Below are positions 55,074 to 63,394 of a stretch of 64,000 nt of DNA, piece by piece. This stretch comes from JAJPHF01 sp035293805 (GTDB lineage: Bacteria; Chloroflexota; UBA6077; JAJPHF01), in NCBI GenBank assembly GCA_035293805.1, contig DATGMD010000053.1:21670-85669 (forward strand), read 5' to 3'. The notes under the pieces are model-generated. The model saw nothing but the letters and a program-made list of their open reading frames with translations. It was not told the DNA's origin and searched no databases. Both the position numbers and the translations under genes were made by a program. The first letter of the stretch is position 1, and each line of letters opens with the position of its first letter.

Positions 55074-55333
55074 CGTATCCTCCGCTTCGCGGGGTGCAGG
55101 GGGGAGCGGACACGACGTGTCCGCTGCACAATTCTAGCGGGGCGTGCGCCACGGGGGCGAGTCCCGGCAGCACGGGCGGTTCTGTAAGCTAGGCGCCAGC
55201 GCCGGCCTGCGGCATAATGAGGGGCGTGCCGCCGGTGGGGCGGCCGCGAGTGATGCGCTGGGCAGCAGGCCCGACGGCCGCGGCGTCCGTCGCGGGCGCG
55301 GCCCGCCGGCGCTCGGCAGGGCAGGTTGAGCAA

Positions 55334-56233
55334 ATGGGTCACGTTGGTATCGGGCTGGGGTCAGCGGCTCGCCGCTGGCTACCGCGAGTAGGGGTACTGG
55401 GGGCGCTCGTGGTGGGGCTGCTGCGGGCCGTGCCGGCCGGCGCCGTGCCGCCGGGGCAGCAGCTTGCGGGGAGCGATGCAACGGTCGTCGCCGACGAGGA
55501 CCTCAACGTGCGGGCCGGCCCGGGTCTGGACCAGCCGGTCATCGCGACGATCCCGCCGGGCAGCCACGTCACCATTGTGAGCGGGCCCGTCGCGGGTGAT
55601 GGCGATGGCACCTGGACGTGGTGCGAGCACACGGGCTGGGGCGGCCAGGGGTGGTCGGTCTGCCAGGCGCTGCACCTGCCCGGCGAGGAGGCCAGTGTGT
55701 CGCCCGCGGCGCCGGCCGCGACGGCGCCCGCCCGCACCACGGCGTCGTCCACGGGCCCCGCGTCGTCCGCCAGCGCGGCCGCGGCCAGCGTGCCCTCCAC
55801 GCCGCCGACGCCCACGCGCGTGCCCCCCACCCCGCCGCCGATGACACCGGTGCGCCTGCCGGCGCCAGGTGGCTCGGCGGCCACGGCACCGACGCCGGCC
55901 GCCCGCACTGGCGCGGCCGGCGCGACCAGCCCGCGTACCGGCGCGGCAGCCACGGCGCCGAGCGGTGCCGCCCCCGGTGGCACGGTCAACACTGCGACCG
56001 GCGCGGCCGTCCAAAGCGGCGCCACCGTCAATACCGCCACCGGCGCCGCGGTGCAGAGCGGGAGCACGGGCGCGCGGCCGGCCGCCAGCGGCGCCGCCGC
56101 GATCCCACCGCCGCCGCCCGGCCTGATCCCCGCCGCGCCCGCGACGGGGGGAGCCGGGAGCGCGGCAGTCCCCTCGCCGACGCCGCTCGTGCCCACCGCG
56201 CCCGCCGGCGCCGGAGCGGCGCCGACACGATAG
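55334..56233 (+). CDS. Secreted SH3-domain protein with low-complexity tail
   Basis: 299 aa from the ATG at 55334. Signal peptide (GVLGALVVGLLRAVPAGAV), SH3b domain (LNVRAGPGLDQPVIATIPPG, ending WTWCEHTGWGGQGWSVCQAL), then a 180-residue Ala/Pro/Thr/Gly-rich tail with a tandem repeat of TVNTATGAAVQSG (55982-56065). SH3b domains bind cell-wall glycans or act in cell-surface adhesion. The start has only a weak ribosome binding site (AGGTTGAG). Confidence 0.72.
   Translation: MGHVGIGLGSAARRWLPRVGVLGALVVGLLRAVPAGAVPPGQQLAGSDATVVADEDLNVRAGPGLDQPVIATIPPGSHVTIVSGPVAGDGDGTWTWCEHTGWGGQGWSVCQALHLPGEEASVSPAAPAATAPARTTASSTGPASSASAAAASVPSTPPTPTRVPPTPPPMTPVRLPAPGGSAATAPTPAARTGAAGATSPRTGAAATAPSGAAPGGTVNTATGAAVQSGATVNTATGAAVQSGSTGARPAASGAAAIPPPPPGLIPAAPATGGAGSAAVPSPTPLVPTAPAGAGAAPTR
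55982..56065 (+). repeat. 42-bp tandem repeat in the SH3 protein tail
   Basis: Two copies of a 42-bp unit (GTCAA...GGCGC), encoding TVNTATGAAVQSG(A/S). Confidence 0.75.
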
Positions 56234-56264
56234 GTCGCCGCGCGACGGGTCGGCGGGCCGCCCC

Positions 56265-57221
56265 CTACGTGTCCAGCAGCTCGGGCACGAACAGCTCTTC
56301 GATCGGCACCTGGCGGGGCGCCAGCCCCTGCTCGTATACGTAGCTCGCCAGCGCCTCGACCGTGTGGCGGGTGGCCGCCACGCCGTAGGCAAAGGGGTCG
56401 TCGCCGAGCAGGGCACGCTGCTGCTCGTAGGCCGCGGTCTGGAACGCCAGGCTGGTGTGCAGCACCCCCGTGCGGCCCAGCAACTCGTAGGCCATCTTCT
56501 TCGCCGTCAGGAAGGCGTCGTACAGGCGGCGAGCGGCCGAGCGGTCGCGCTCGTACACGTCGCGCCGCATGACCATCATGTGCATGATCGGGAAGTGGCC
56601 CGTGCGGCGGTAGTAGGCCGCGTCCATCTCGGTGTAGTTGGGGTACAGCCGCCGCACCCGCGGCGAGCCGGCCGCAAAGCACTCCGGTTGCTCGGGCGTC
56701 GAGAGCGCGTCGATCTCGCCGGCGACCAGCATGTCGCTCAGCGTCCGGCCGGCCGGGGCGTTCTCGATCGACACCCCCGCTGGCGGCTCGAAGACGACCT
56801 TCTCGGTCGTGCCGCGCACCCACTGGACGTCGCGCGCGTGAACGCCGTGCTCGTGCTCCAGCATCGCGCGCACCCAGACGTTGGCCGTCTGGCCGTACTC
56901 GGGCACGCCCAGCCGCCGGCCGCGCAGGTCTTCGGCCCGCTCGATCCCGGCGTCCACGTTCACGTACAGCGAGTTGTAGCGAAAGACGCGCGACGGGAAG
57001 ATGGGCAGGCCGACGAACCGGTTCTCGCCCCGCGCCAGGGCGGTGAGGTAGTTGCCGCCCGACATCTCGCTGACGTCGAACTCGGCGGTGTCGAACATGC
57101 GTCGGAAGACCTGATTCGGCAGGTCGACCACGTACTCTAGCTCGATGCCCTCCGGGCGCACCGCGCCCAGGGCCAGCGCGGCCGTGCGGTCGTACACGGC
57201 GCCGCCGTATCGCAGTTGCAT
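56265..57221 (-). CDS. Periplasmic-binding-fold protein like 4,5-dihydroxyphthalate decarboxylase (no signal peptide)
   Basis: 318 aa. Starts directly at MQLRYGGAVYDRTAALALG, without export signal; ATG with GAGAGGAG upstream. It follows the 4,5-dihydroxyphthalate decarboxylase/ABC-binding pattern: EYVVDLPNQVFRRMFD, DVSEMSGGNYLTALARGENR, GLPIFPSRVFRYNSLYVN, DLRGRRLGVPEYGQTANVW and FPIMHMMVMRRDVYERD. Such proteins are cytosolic, either decarboxylases or ligand binders. Substrate unknown. Confidence 0.85.
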   Translation of the reverse strand: MQLRYGGAVYDRTAALALGAVRPEGIELEYVVDLPNQVFRRMFDTAEFDVSEMSGGNYLTALARGENRFVGLPIFPSRVFRYNSLYVNVDAGIERAEDLRGRRLGVPEYGQTANVWVRAMLEHEHGVHARDVQWVRGTTEKVVFEPPAGVSIENAPAGRTLSDMLVAGEIDALSTPEQPECFAAGSPRVRRLYPNYTEMDAAYYRRTGHFPIMHMMVMRRDVYERDRSAARRLYDAFLTAKKMAYELLGRTGVLHTSLAFQTAAYEQQRALLGDDPFAYGVAATRHTVEALASYVYEQGLAPRQVPIEELFVPELLDT

Positions 57222-57317
57222 GCCCCGCTCTCCTCTCGATGCTACGCGAGCCAGGGCATTCTAGCGGACGGACGGCAGGGCAGCACGCGGCAGCGGAGCC
57301 GGCGCGCGGGAGGATCG

Positions 57318-57938
57318 CTAGCGGCGGCGGTGCCGCTCCGCGTATTGGCGCAAGCCCTCCAGCTGGCGGGCGTTGGGGACGGCCTGCCAGCGGCGCGTGC
57401 GCAGCAGGCGCAGGGCATCGGCGGGCGTGTACCCGCACGCGATGAGCACTGCCGCGCCGAGGAGCGGACCCCGCCCCGCGCCGTGCATTCAGTGAACGAA
57501 GACTTTGCGCCCCGCCGACTGCTGGTCGAGCACCCACTCGACGCCGCGGTCGAAGTCGGGCTGCGAGGGTGGATGCGCGTCGGGCGTCGGCAGCCGCAGG
57601 AACGCGATGCCGTGGCGGGCCAGCAGGGCCGCGTCGTCGGTGGCCTCCTCGCGGAGGTCGAGGACCGCCGTCACGCCCTGGGCGCGCAGCCGGCGCACGT
57701 CGCCGGCCCGGAACGCCCCGCCGACGGCCAGGGAGTCGGTCACCCAGCTCAGGTTCAGGTTCCGCGGCCGCAGCTCGCGAATGCGCGCCAGCGCCTTGAC
57801 GAGGAACTGCCGCACGCCGAGCACAGCCACGTCGAGCGGGCTGGCATGTCCCCGGACGAGCACGTCGGCTTCGGCCGCGTCGGGCCCGGCTTCCACGTGG
57901 GGAGACTGACGCGCCTCGCCATCCGGGTAGGTTGCCAT
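57318..57938 (-). CDS. Dual-specificity phosphatase with in-frame TGA at the catalytic Cys (candidate selenoprotein)
   Basis: 206 aa if the TGA is read through. The ATG at 57938 has GGAG ten bases upstream. Visible phosphatase elements: WVTDSLAVGGAF, VTAVLDLREEA, general acid D120 in RLPTPDAHPPS, then GRKVFVH. The next codon is TGA (57491-57489), followed in frame by MHGAGRGPLLGAAVLIACGY and a normal end PNARQLEGLRQY to a TAG at 57320-57318. The active site would thus be H-U-MHGAG-R, i.e. C(X)5R with TGA for Cys. A stem GGGGCGG/CCGCTCC with loop GGT starts 11 bases after the TGA. Either selenocysteine or nonsense mutation; only the first 149 aa are made otherwise. Confidence 0.7.
57455..57477 (-). 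promoter_or_regulatory. SECIS-like hairpin after the TGA
   Basis: On the minus strand GGGGCGG-GGT-CCGCTCC folds with a 7-bp stem (one G-U), beginning at the twelfth base after TGA, with the GGU loop at bases 19-21. That spacing and a G-starting apical loop fit bacterial SECIS rules, though GC-rich sequence gives many hairpins. Confidence 0.45.
57489..57491 (-). other. In-frame TGA at phosphatase nucleophile position
   Basis: TGA codon 150, in the place of the Cys of HC(X)5R. Confidence 0.85.
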
Positions 57939-57995
57939 GCCGGTCGTCTCCTGGGCGTGGCGTGGCCCGCACGGGCCAACGCTCTGGTAAGATGT

Positions 57996-58001
57996 AGTAT
58001 A
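57996..58001 (-). promoter_or_regulatory. Putative -10 box for the phosphatase gene
   Basis: TATACT on the minus strand, 57 bases before the ATG at 57938. No good -35. Confidence 0.4.
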
Positions 58002-58096
58002 CGGTCTTTGGCGCGCGGCCCCGCCAGGATTGGCGGCCGCGGGGGCGCCGCCACCTAGTCCCGCCACGCGGATTCCCACCTCAGGGGAGAGGCCGC

Positions 58097-58351
58097 ATGC
58101 TCCCACCGGGCTCGGAGGCGCCGCCCGCCCAGACTTACGACGCGCGGGGCCAGCCCTGCCCCCTGCCGCTGCTGCGCCTGGCCCGCGCGTTGCGCGCCCT
58201 GCGGCCCGGCGAGGTGATCGCCCTGCTGGCCGACGATCCGGCCGCTCGCGAGGACGTGGCCACCTGGATCCGGCGCAGCGGCCACGCGCTGCTCGCCTGG
58301 CACCAGGCCGCCGACCACGACGTCTACTACGTCCGCAAGCGCTTGAGCTAA
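58097..58351 (+). CDS. TusA/SirA/YedF-family sulfurtransferase
   Basis: 84 aa. DARGQPCPLPLLRLARAL holds the CPxP signature (C21), followed by PGEVIALLADDPAAREDVAT, the ferredoxin-like TusA/SirA fold. GGGGAGAGG precedes the ATG. These proteins pass persulfide (or, in some lineages, selenium) between proteins. It runs directly into a cysteine desulfurase gene two bases later, giving a persulfide-transfer pair, and is divergent from the phosphatase with TGA. Confidence 0.9.
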   Translation: MLPPGSEAPPAQTYDARGQPCPLPLLRLARALRALRPGEVIALLADDPAAREDVATWIRRSGHALLAWHQAADHDVYYVRKRLS

Positions 58352-58353
58352 CG

Positions 58354-59520
58354 ATGATCTTCCTCGACCATGGCACGACGACGCCCCTGCTGCCCGAGGT
58401 CTATGCGGCCATGCGGCCGTACTACGAGGACCGCTTTGCCGTGGCCTCGGGGCAATACGGCGCCGCCCGCCAGGCGCGCAAGGATATCGAGAGCGCGCGC
58501 GAGACGCTGGCGGGCATCCTGAACTGCCGCCCGGCAGAGATCGTCTTCACGAGCGGCGGCACCGAGGCCGCCAACCTGGCAGTGCGCGGCGCCGCAGAGG
58601 CGAACCGCCGCCGCGGCGACCACATCATCACGACCCAGGTCGAGCACCGCGCCGTCCTCGACGTCTGCCAGCAGCTCGAACGCCAGGGCTTCCGCGTGAC
58701 CTACCTGCCCGTCGACGGCGAGGGTGTCGTCGACCTGGCCGCGCTGGAGCAGACGCTCGACGACCAGACAATCCTCGTGGCGGTGATGCTGGCCAACAAC
58801 GAGGTGGGCACCCTGCAGCCGATGGCCGAGGTGGTGCGGCTGGTAAAGGGCAAGAGCCGCGCCATCCCGATCTTCACCGACGCCGCCGCGGCCGGGGGTG
58901 TCTGCGACCTCGACGTGCAGCGGCTCGGGGTCGACCTGCTCTCCCTGTCAGCCCACAAGGCGAACGGGCCGGTCGGCGCGGGCCTCCTCTACGTGCGGCG
59001 GCTCCTGCCGCTCCAGGCGCAGCTGCTGGGCGGCAACCAGGAGCGGAACCGCCGCGCGGGCACCGAGCCCCTCGCGGCGATCGTCGGCATGGCCCGCGCC
59101 TTCGAGCTAGCGTACGCCGACCTGGCCGCGCGCCGAGCGCACCTCCAGGGGCTCACCGACCGCCTGGTGAGGGGGCTGCTGGCCGCGGTGGACGACGCCG
59201 CGCTCGTCGGCCCGGCCGACCCCGCCGGCCGCTTGCCGCACCTCGCGACCCTCTGCTTCCGCTACATCGACGGCGAGGCGATGGTCCTGAATCTCGACGT
59301 GCAGGGCATCGCCGCGGCCTCCGGCTCGGCCTGCGCCTCGGCCACCTTCGATCCTTCGCACGTCCTGCGGGCGATGGGCGTGCCGAAGGAGCTGGCGCAC
59401 GGCAACCTGCGACTCGGCGTCGGCATCGAAAACACCGACGCCGAGATCGAGCAGGCGCTAGAGATCATCCCCCGCGTGGTCGCGCGCCTGCGCGAGATCT
59501 CACCGCTCACCCCCGGCTGA
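58354..59520 (+). CDS. Class V aminotransferase, cysteine desulfurase (IscS/NifS-like)
   Basis: 388 aa from ATG 58354. IFLDHGTTTPLLPEV, SGGTEAANLAVRGAA, TTQVEHRAVLD (H98), PLP Lys K202 in SLSAHKANGPVG, catalytic Cys C327 in ASGSACASATF, as in group I desulfurases. Likely makes the persulfide (or, for selenium, selenide) transferred to the TusA-like protein encoded two bases upstream. Missing Shine-Dalgarno, so probably translation-coupled. Selenocysteine-lyase activity is possible but not shown. Confidence 0.93.
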   Translation: MIFLDHGTTTPLLPEVYAAMRPYYEDRFAVASGQYGAARQARKDIESARETLAGILNCRPAEIVFTSGGTEAANLAVRGAAEANRRRGDHIITTQVEHRAVLDVCQQLERQGFRVTYLPVDGEGVVDLAALEQTLDDQTILVAVMLANNEVGTLQPMAEVVRLVKGKSRAIPIFTDAAAAGGVCDLDVQRLGVDLLSLSAHKANGPVGAGLLYVRRLLPLQAQLLGGNQERNRRAGTEPLAAIVGMARAFELAYADLAARRAHLQGLTDRLVRGLLAAVDDAALVGPADPAGRLPHLATLCFRYIDGEAMVLNLDVQGIAAASGSACASATFDPSHVLRAMGVPKELAHGNLRLGVGIENTDAEIEQALEIIPRVVARLREISPLTPG

Positions 59521-59821
59521 TCTACCCCCTCCGCCCCCCTCTGCCCCTCGAAGGAAGGGGGGAGCAGGCCCGGACGGCAACGGTCTGCACCCCCTTCCCG
59601 CGCGGGGAGGGGGGCCGAGGGGTAGGTCGTGCAGGCTACACAAAGCCGAGCGGCCCCGCTTTGGTCGCTTTCACCGATGCCGCACTGCCCGCCGGTGCCG
59701 CACAGTAAGTCTGGCGTGTCGTCCGTGCGCGCGGCAATGCGCGACGCGTCGCCATCCCGTCGGCGGGCGCCGCAGGGCAGCCCGCGCCGCCCGCACGGCA
59801 CGTTCGCGGTGAGAGAGGCCG
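59521..59821. other. Intergenic region between cysteine desulfurase and PucR
   Basis: About 300 bases; the first hundred are the repeat at 59522. The remainder contains the PucR leader with GAGAGG just before the TTG start; no other feature recognised. Confidence 0.45.
59522..59625. repeat. Intergenic copy of the palindromic mini-element
   Basis: Left end CTACCCCCTCCGCCCCCC, right end GGGGGGCCGAGGGGTAG, imperfect inverted repeats around AAGGAAGGGGGG and CCCCCTTCCC blocks. Same family as the copies in mutS and bax1. Confidence 0.7.
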
Positions 59822-61498
59822 TTGGTCACCGTCGGCGATCTGCTAACCCTGCCGTCCCTGCGCGGCGCCCGCCTCGAAGGCGCGGCGAGTGCCGCGGGCC
59901 GCGAGGTCCGCGGGCTCACGATCGTGCGCGTGCGCCCCGCGCGCCCGCAAGAGCTGCGCGCGGGCGCGCTACTGCTGCTGCCGCCCGAGAGCGGCGCGGC
60001 GACGGTGGGGCCGGGGTTGGCCGCCGTGATCCGTCAGCTCGCGCGCTTCGAGCCCTGCGCCCTCGTGCTTTGGGAGCCGCCACCCGCGGCGGCCGCCGCC
60101 GTGCTCCGGGAGTGTCGCGTGCCCTGGCTCGTGGTGCGGCCGGAAACGGCGGCCGCGACCGTTGAGCGCGAGGTCAGCCGCTGTGTCGCGGCGTATCAGG
60201 CCGATCTCCAGCGACTCGAACGGACCGCGCACCGCGAGCTGCTTGACCTGGTCATTCATGGGCGCGGCGTCAAGGCAGTCGTGTCCGCGCTGGCCCGGCT
60301 CACCGACAAGGCCGTGGCGCTCGAGGATGCCGGCCAGCGCCTGGTGCAGCTCGAGTGGCCTGCCGGGCCGTCCAGCAGCCCCGCGCGGCGGGCAGCCCCT
60401 GACCGGGACGCCCACGAGCTGCTGAACGGCGCGAACGCCGCGGGCGTCCGCGCCTGGCTGGAAGGGCTGCCCGTCAGCGCGACGGACCCGCCGACCGCCC
60501 TGTTCGACCTGGACGGCCACGGCTGGGCGCGTCTCGTCGCCCCGGTGCAGGGCGGCAGCGGTCTGGCGGGCCTGCTCTCGCTCGTGGCGCCCACCGAGCG
60601 GTTCAGCCCGCGCGACCGGCTCCTGCTCAAGCGTGCGACAGCCGCCTGCGCGCTGGAGCTGGCCAAGCAATCGGCCGTCACGGACGCGCAGGAACAGCCG
60701 CGCGGGGAGTTTGTGGCGAGCCTGCTTACCGGCGACTTGCCCGAGCCCCAGGTGGTGGCCCACCGCGCCGCGCGCCTCGGCTACCGGCTGGGCAGCGCCC
60801 ACAACGTGCTGGTGCTGCGGCCGGCAGGCGAGCTGGCGGCCGGCGGCCAGGGCGATCGGCGGCTGGAGGAGCTGCTGGCCTGGCGGCTCGGCGCCGAGGC
60901 CACGGGCGTGCCGTACCGGGCCAGGCAGGGACTAGTGGCAGTCGTGCTGCCCGTCGAGCAGTTTCGCGAGCCCCGCGATCTGGCGGCGTGGGCGGCCGGC
61001 CTGCACCAGCAGCTAGCCGCGGACTGCGCCCCCCACGCCCTCTCCGCGGGACTGGGACAGGCGCACGACGGCGTTGCGGGCATCCACCAGGCGTACGAAG
61101 GCGCGGTGTGGGCGCTGGACCTGGGAGAGCGGCTGTTCGGTCCGGGCGGCTTGACCCGGCTACAAGACCTGGGCGTCTATCGGCTGCTACTGGCGCTGCA
61201 GCAGCAGCCGAGCCTCCGCGAGTTTTACGAGGAGATGCTCGGCCCGCTCGCCGCCTACGACCGGCAGAAGCGCGCCGAGCTAGTGCCGACGCTAGAGGCC
61301 TACGTGGCCGCCGGCAACAGCCCGTCTGAAACGGCCGCCCGCCTGCACCTGCACCGCAATACCGTGCTCTACCGCCTGCGCCGCATCCGCGCCCTGCTCG
61401 GCCGCGATCCCGACGACCCCGAACAGCGGCTCAGCCTGCAGCTGGCGCTGCGCGCGCGCCTGGTCCTCGACGCCCAGCGCGCGCTCCCCGAACCCTAG
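59822..61498 (+). CDS. PucR-family transcriptional regulator
   Basis: 558 aa from a TTG with GAGAGG just upstream. N-terminal PucR ligand-binding domain (VGDLLTLPSLRGARLEGAA, VRGLTIVRVRP), a long central region with a CdaR/GGDEF-like part (VLVLRPAGELAAGGQGDRR), and a C-terminal HTH_30 (VAAGNSPSETAARLHLHRNT, VLYRLRRIRALLGRDPDDPE). Such regulators control purine or amino-acid catabolism; the target here is unknown. It may control the neighbouring desulfurase or be autonomous. Confidence 0.93.
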   Translation: MVTVGDLLTLPSLRGARLEGAASAAGREVRGLTIVRVRPARPQELRAGALLLLPPESGAATVGPGLAAVIRQLARFEPCALVLWEPPPAAAAAVLRECRVPWLVVRPETAAATVEREVSRCVAAYQADLQRLERTAHRELLDLVIHGRGVKAVVSALARLTDKAVALEDAGQRLVQLEWPAGPSSSPARRAAPDRDAHELLNGANAAGVRAWLEGLPVSATDPPTALFDLDGHGWARLVAPVQGGSGLAGLLSLVAPTERFSPRDRLLLKRATAACALELAKQSAVTDAQEQPRGEFVASLLTGDLPEPQVVAHRAARLGYRLGSAHNVLVLRPAGELAAGGQGDRRLEELLAWRLGAEATGVPYRARQGLVAVVLPVEQFREPRDLAAWAAGLHQQLAADCAPHALSAGLGQAHDGVAGIHQAYEGAVWALDLGERLFGPGGLTRLQDLGVYRLLLALQQQPSLREFYEEMLGPLAAYDRQKRAELVPTLEAYVAAGNSPSETAARLHLHRNTVLYRLRRIRALLGRDPDDPEQRLSLQLALRARLVLDAQRALPEP

Positions 61499-61618
61499 AG
61501 CCACTTGCGCACAAGGGGAGTAGCCAGCAATTGTACGCGACGCTATACTCCTCGCGGCATAGAGCACAGGGTGGATGGCGCTGCCATCCCGCCGGCTAGT
61601 GCTTCTTGCCCTCGACCG

Positions 61619-62332
61619 CTAGCTGAGCACGCGCGAGAAGAAGTTAGAGGCGAAGTCGGCACCCTCTTGAAGCGCGGCCTGCTCCGTGGTGGTCACGGGG
61701 ATGGTGACCCGCATCAGCGTGGCGCCCAGGCGCCACTCGCGGCGCACGTCGGTCCACAGATACCAGTGCATGTCGATGAACTTCTCGCCACTGTCCAGCG
61801 TGGCGCGGATGGCGTGAGCAGCGACATGGCTGTTGCCCACGGGGATCTGCTCCGGCGGGAGGTCCTCCACGTTCCAGTTCGCGGCGACGTAGCAGACCGT
61901 CGGGGCGTGAAAGCTCTGGCCCTTCGTGCTCCCGATCGTCGTCAGCCATACGACGTCGTTGCCGCGCCAGTACTGTCGGAAGACGAAGTTGTCGGCCCCC
62001 AGCGTGGGCAGCGTCTCCTGGTTCGTCACCTCGGCATCGCGCCCGGTCCAGCCGCCCAAATTCAGGGGTATGGTCGCCAGGTTCGGCCCGTTGCTGAGGT
62101 CGTGGGTCGTCTCCACGACGTGCTCGTTCGGCGAGCGCATCCACCCCTCGGTGTCGATCAGGAACCGAGGGGCCGCCCCGACTTCATCCGTCTGCCAGGG
62201 CTGCTGCGGCGACCCGCTCAACAGGTCCTGTTTGTCCTGGCGCGCGGTGGAAACCCAGGCCGTTCCCAGGACCGCGATCAACAGGAGGCCTATGATGGCC
62301 GCAGGTCGAACTCCACTCGCCAGAGAGGGCAT
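61619..62332 (-). CDS. epsI: EpsI/exosortase C-terminal-associated protein
   Basis: 237 aa. One membrane helix (AAIIGLLLIAVLGTAWVST), then EpsI/DUF3485 domain: DTEGWMRSPNEHV, LNLGGWTGRDAEVTNQETLP, GSTKGQSFHAPTVCYVAANW, MHWYLWTDVRREW. Its start overlaps the exosortase gene by 43 bases, so they form one operon. EpsI proteins process or assist exosortase-dependent export. Paralog at 38388-39347. Confidence 0.92.
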   Translation of the reverse strand: MPSLASGVRPAAIIGLLLIAVLGTAWVSTARQDKQDLLSGSPQQPWQTDEVGAAPRFLIDTEGWMRSPNEHVVETTHDLSNGPNLATIPLNLGGWTGRDAEVTNQETLPTLGADNFVFRQYWRGNDVVWLTTIGSTKGQSFHAPTVCYVAANWNVEDLPPEQIPVGNSHVAAHAIRATLDSGEKFIDMHWYLWTDVRREWRLGATLMRVTIPVTTTEQAALQEGADFASNFFSRVLS

Positions 62333-63183
62333 CGCAACACTCCACTGATCCCAATGAGCAGCGCCAGGGCCAGGCCGAAGAAGACGTAGCTCGCGTAGTC
62401 GTGGTAGTAGTTCATCGCCGCGTCCGTGCCCCACGCGTGCGCTACCAGGATCAGCACCGCGACGCGGACGGTGTTCGCGACGAGCGCGAGCGGGATGATG
62501 AACGACAGCAGGGCGGCCTTGTTGCGCCCGCCGCCCGGCGTCCCCACCATCACCACGAACAGCGCCAGAGTAAACAGCGAGATGGAGGTCCGCAAGCCCG
62601 CGCACTCCCCGCCCACCTGGAACAGCGAGTTGGGCAGCTGAATGAGCGAGCCCTTGTTCTCGGCCGGCACCCCCACCAGCTGCACGAGCGACGTGGAGAT
62701 CGTGGCCGTGGGTGTCTCTAGCCACTGGGCCACCCACACGTCGAACGGCAGCGGGATCGCCAGGAACAGGAAGAGCAGCGGGAACGCCCACTGCCGGAAG
62801 ACCTGCGGCCCGAGGAGCGCCAGCACGACGCCGCCGATGACAATCGGCAACGAGAGGCCGGCGATCCAGTAGGCCGACATCCACAGCCCGATGACGAGCA
62901 CCGCCAGCCCGACCGCGATCAGCAGGTAGCCCCAGTTGCTCGTCCCGCGCGGCCGCAGTGCGCTGCGCCCGCGCCACACCAGGAACAACGCCAGCAGGGG
63001 CACCAGCGCGCCGTGCGAGTAGTACGGGTTGTAGCGCCACTCACTGATGAGCCAGGGCCAGATGTCACGATACGCGAGGAGCACCGCGAGGACGACGCCC
63101 CCCACCACGAGCATGGTGCTGCGGGACGGGCGCTGGAAGGAGCTACTGAGGCTCCTGAGCGGGTCGCCAGTCATCAGCTTCAT
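62290..63183 (-). CDS. Exosortase (PEP-CTERM sorting transpeptidase)
   Basis: 297 aa integral membrane protein with about eight helices. Catalytic Cys C194 in GGECAGLRTS, Arg R240 in ANTVRVA and His H261 in NYYHDY, in the order of the Xrt family. Early part WPWLISEWRYNPYYSHGALVP is the usual exosortase segment. It should cleave PEP-CTERM-like tails; one such substrate gene lies immediately upstream. Confidence 0.93.
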   Translation of the reverse strand: MKLMTGDPLRSLSSSFQRPSRSTMLVVGGVVLAVLLAYRDIWPWLISEWRYNPYYSHGALVPLLALFLVWRGRSALRPRGTSNWGYLLIAVGLAVLVIGLWMSAYWIAGLSLPIVIGGVVLALLGPQVFRQWAFPLLFLFLAIPLPFDVWVAQWLETPTATISTSLVQLVGVPAENKGSLIQLPNSLFQVGGECAGLRTSISLFTLALFVVMVGTPGGGRNKAALLSFIIPLALVANTVRVAVLILVAHAWGTDAAMNYYHDYASYVFFGLALALLIGISGVLRCPLWRVEFDLRPS

Positions 63184-63328
63184 TCTGGCAGCCTCTACGC
63201 GGTCGAGATCGTTCCTATCTTAGCGGGTCGCCCCAGCGGCGCACAACGAATTGCACGCGGCAGATCAAAGCGACGACAAGACGTAACGAATCTGTAAGAC
63301 GCGGCGGGTTTGCGCGCCAGACACGCCG

Positions 63329-63370
63329 CTGGGGCTACGAGAGCGCCCGGAGGCGCTCTCGTAGCCCCAG
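63329..63370. terminator. 19-bp perfect hairpin
   Basis: CTGGGGCTACGAGAGCGCC-CGGA-GGCGCTCTCGTAGCCCCAG, just past the stop of the minus-strand cargo gene (63395) and ahead of the exosortase gene. Strongest hairpin in the window; likely terminates the very abundant cargo transcript. Confidence 0.8.
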
Positions 63371-63394
63371 TTGTTGCGACGGAACCTCGCTGGT

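Noticed and set aside
57489..57551. Reading the phosphatase as a simple 149-aa protein that ends at the TGA
   Set aside because: The downstream frame carries the rest of the conserved phosphatase fold, so a plain stop would remove the active-site loop; not the best description.
55339..57972. 877-aa minus-strand frame
   Set aside because: Antisense to the SH3 protein and out of frame with the decarboxylase-like and phosphatase genes; a shadow.
61544..61549. TATACT on the + strand after the PucR gene
   Set aside because: No + strand gene follows before the window end in a supported frame; could be chance.
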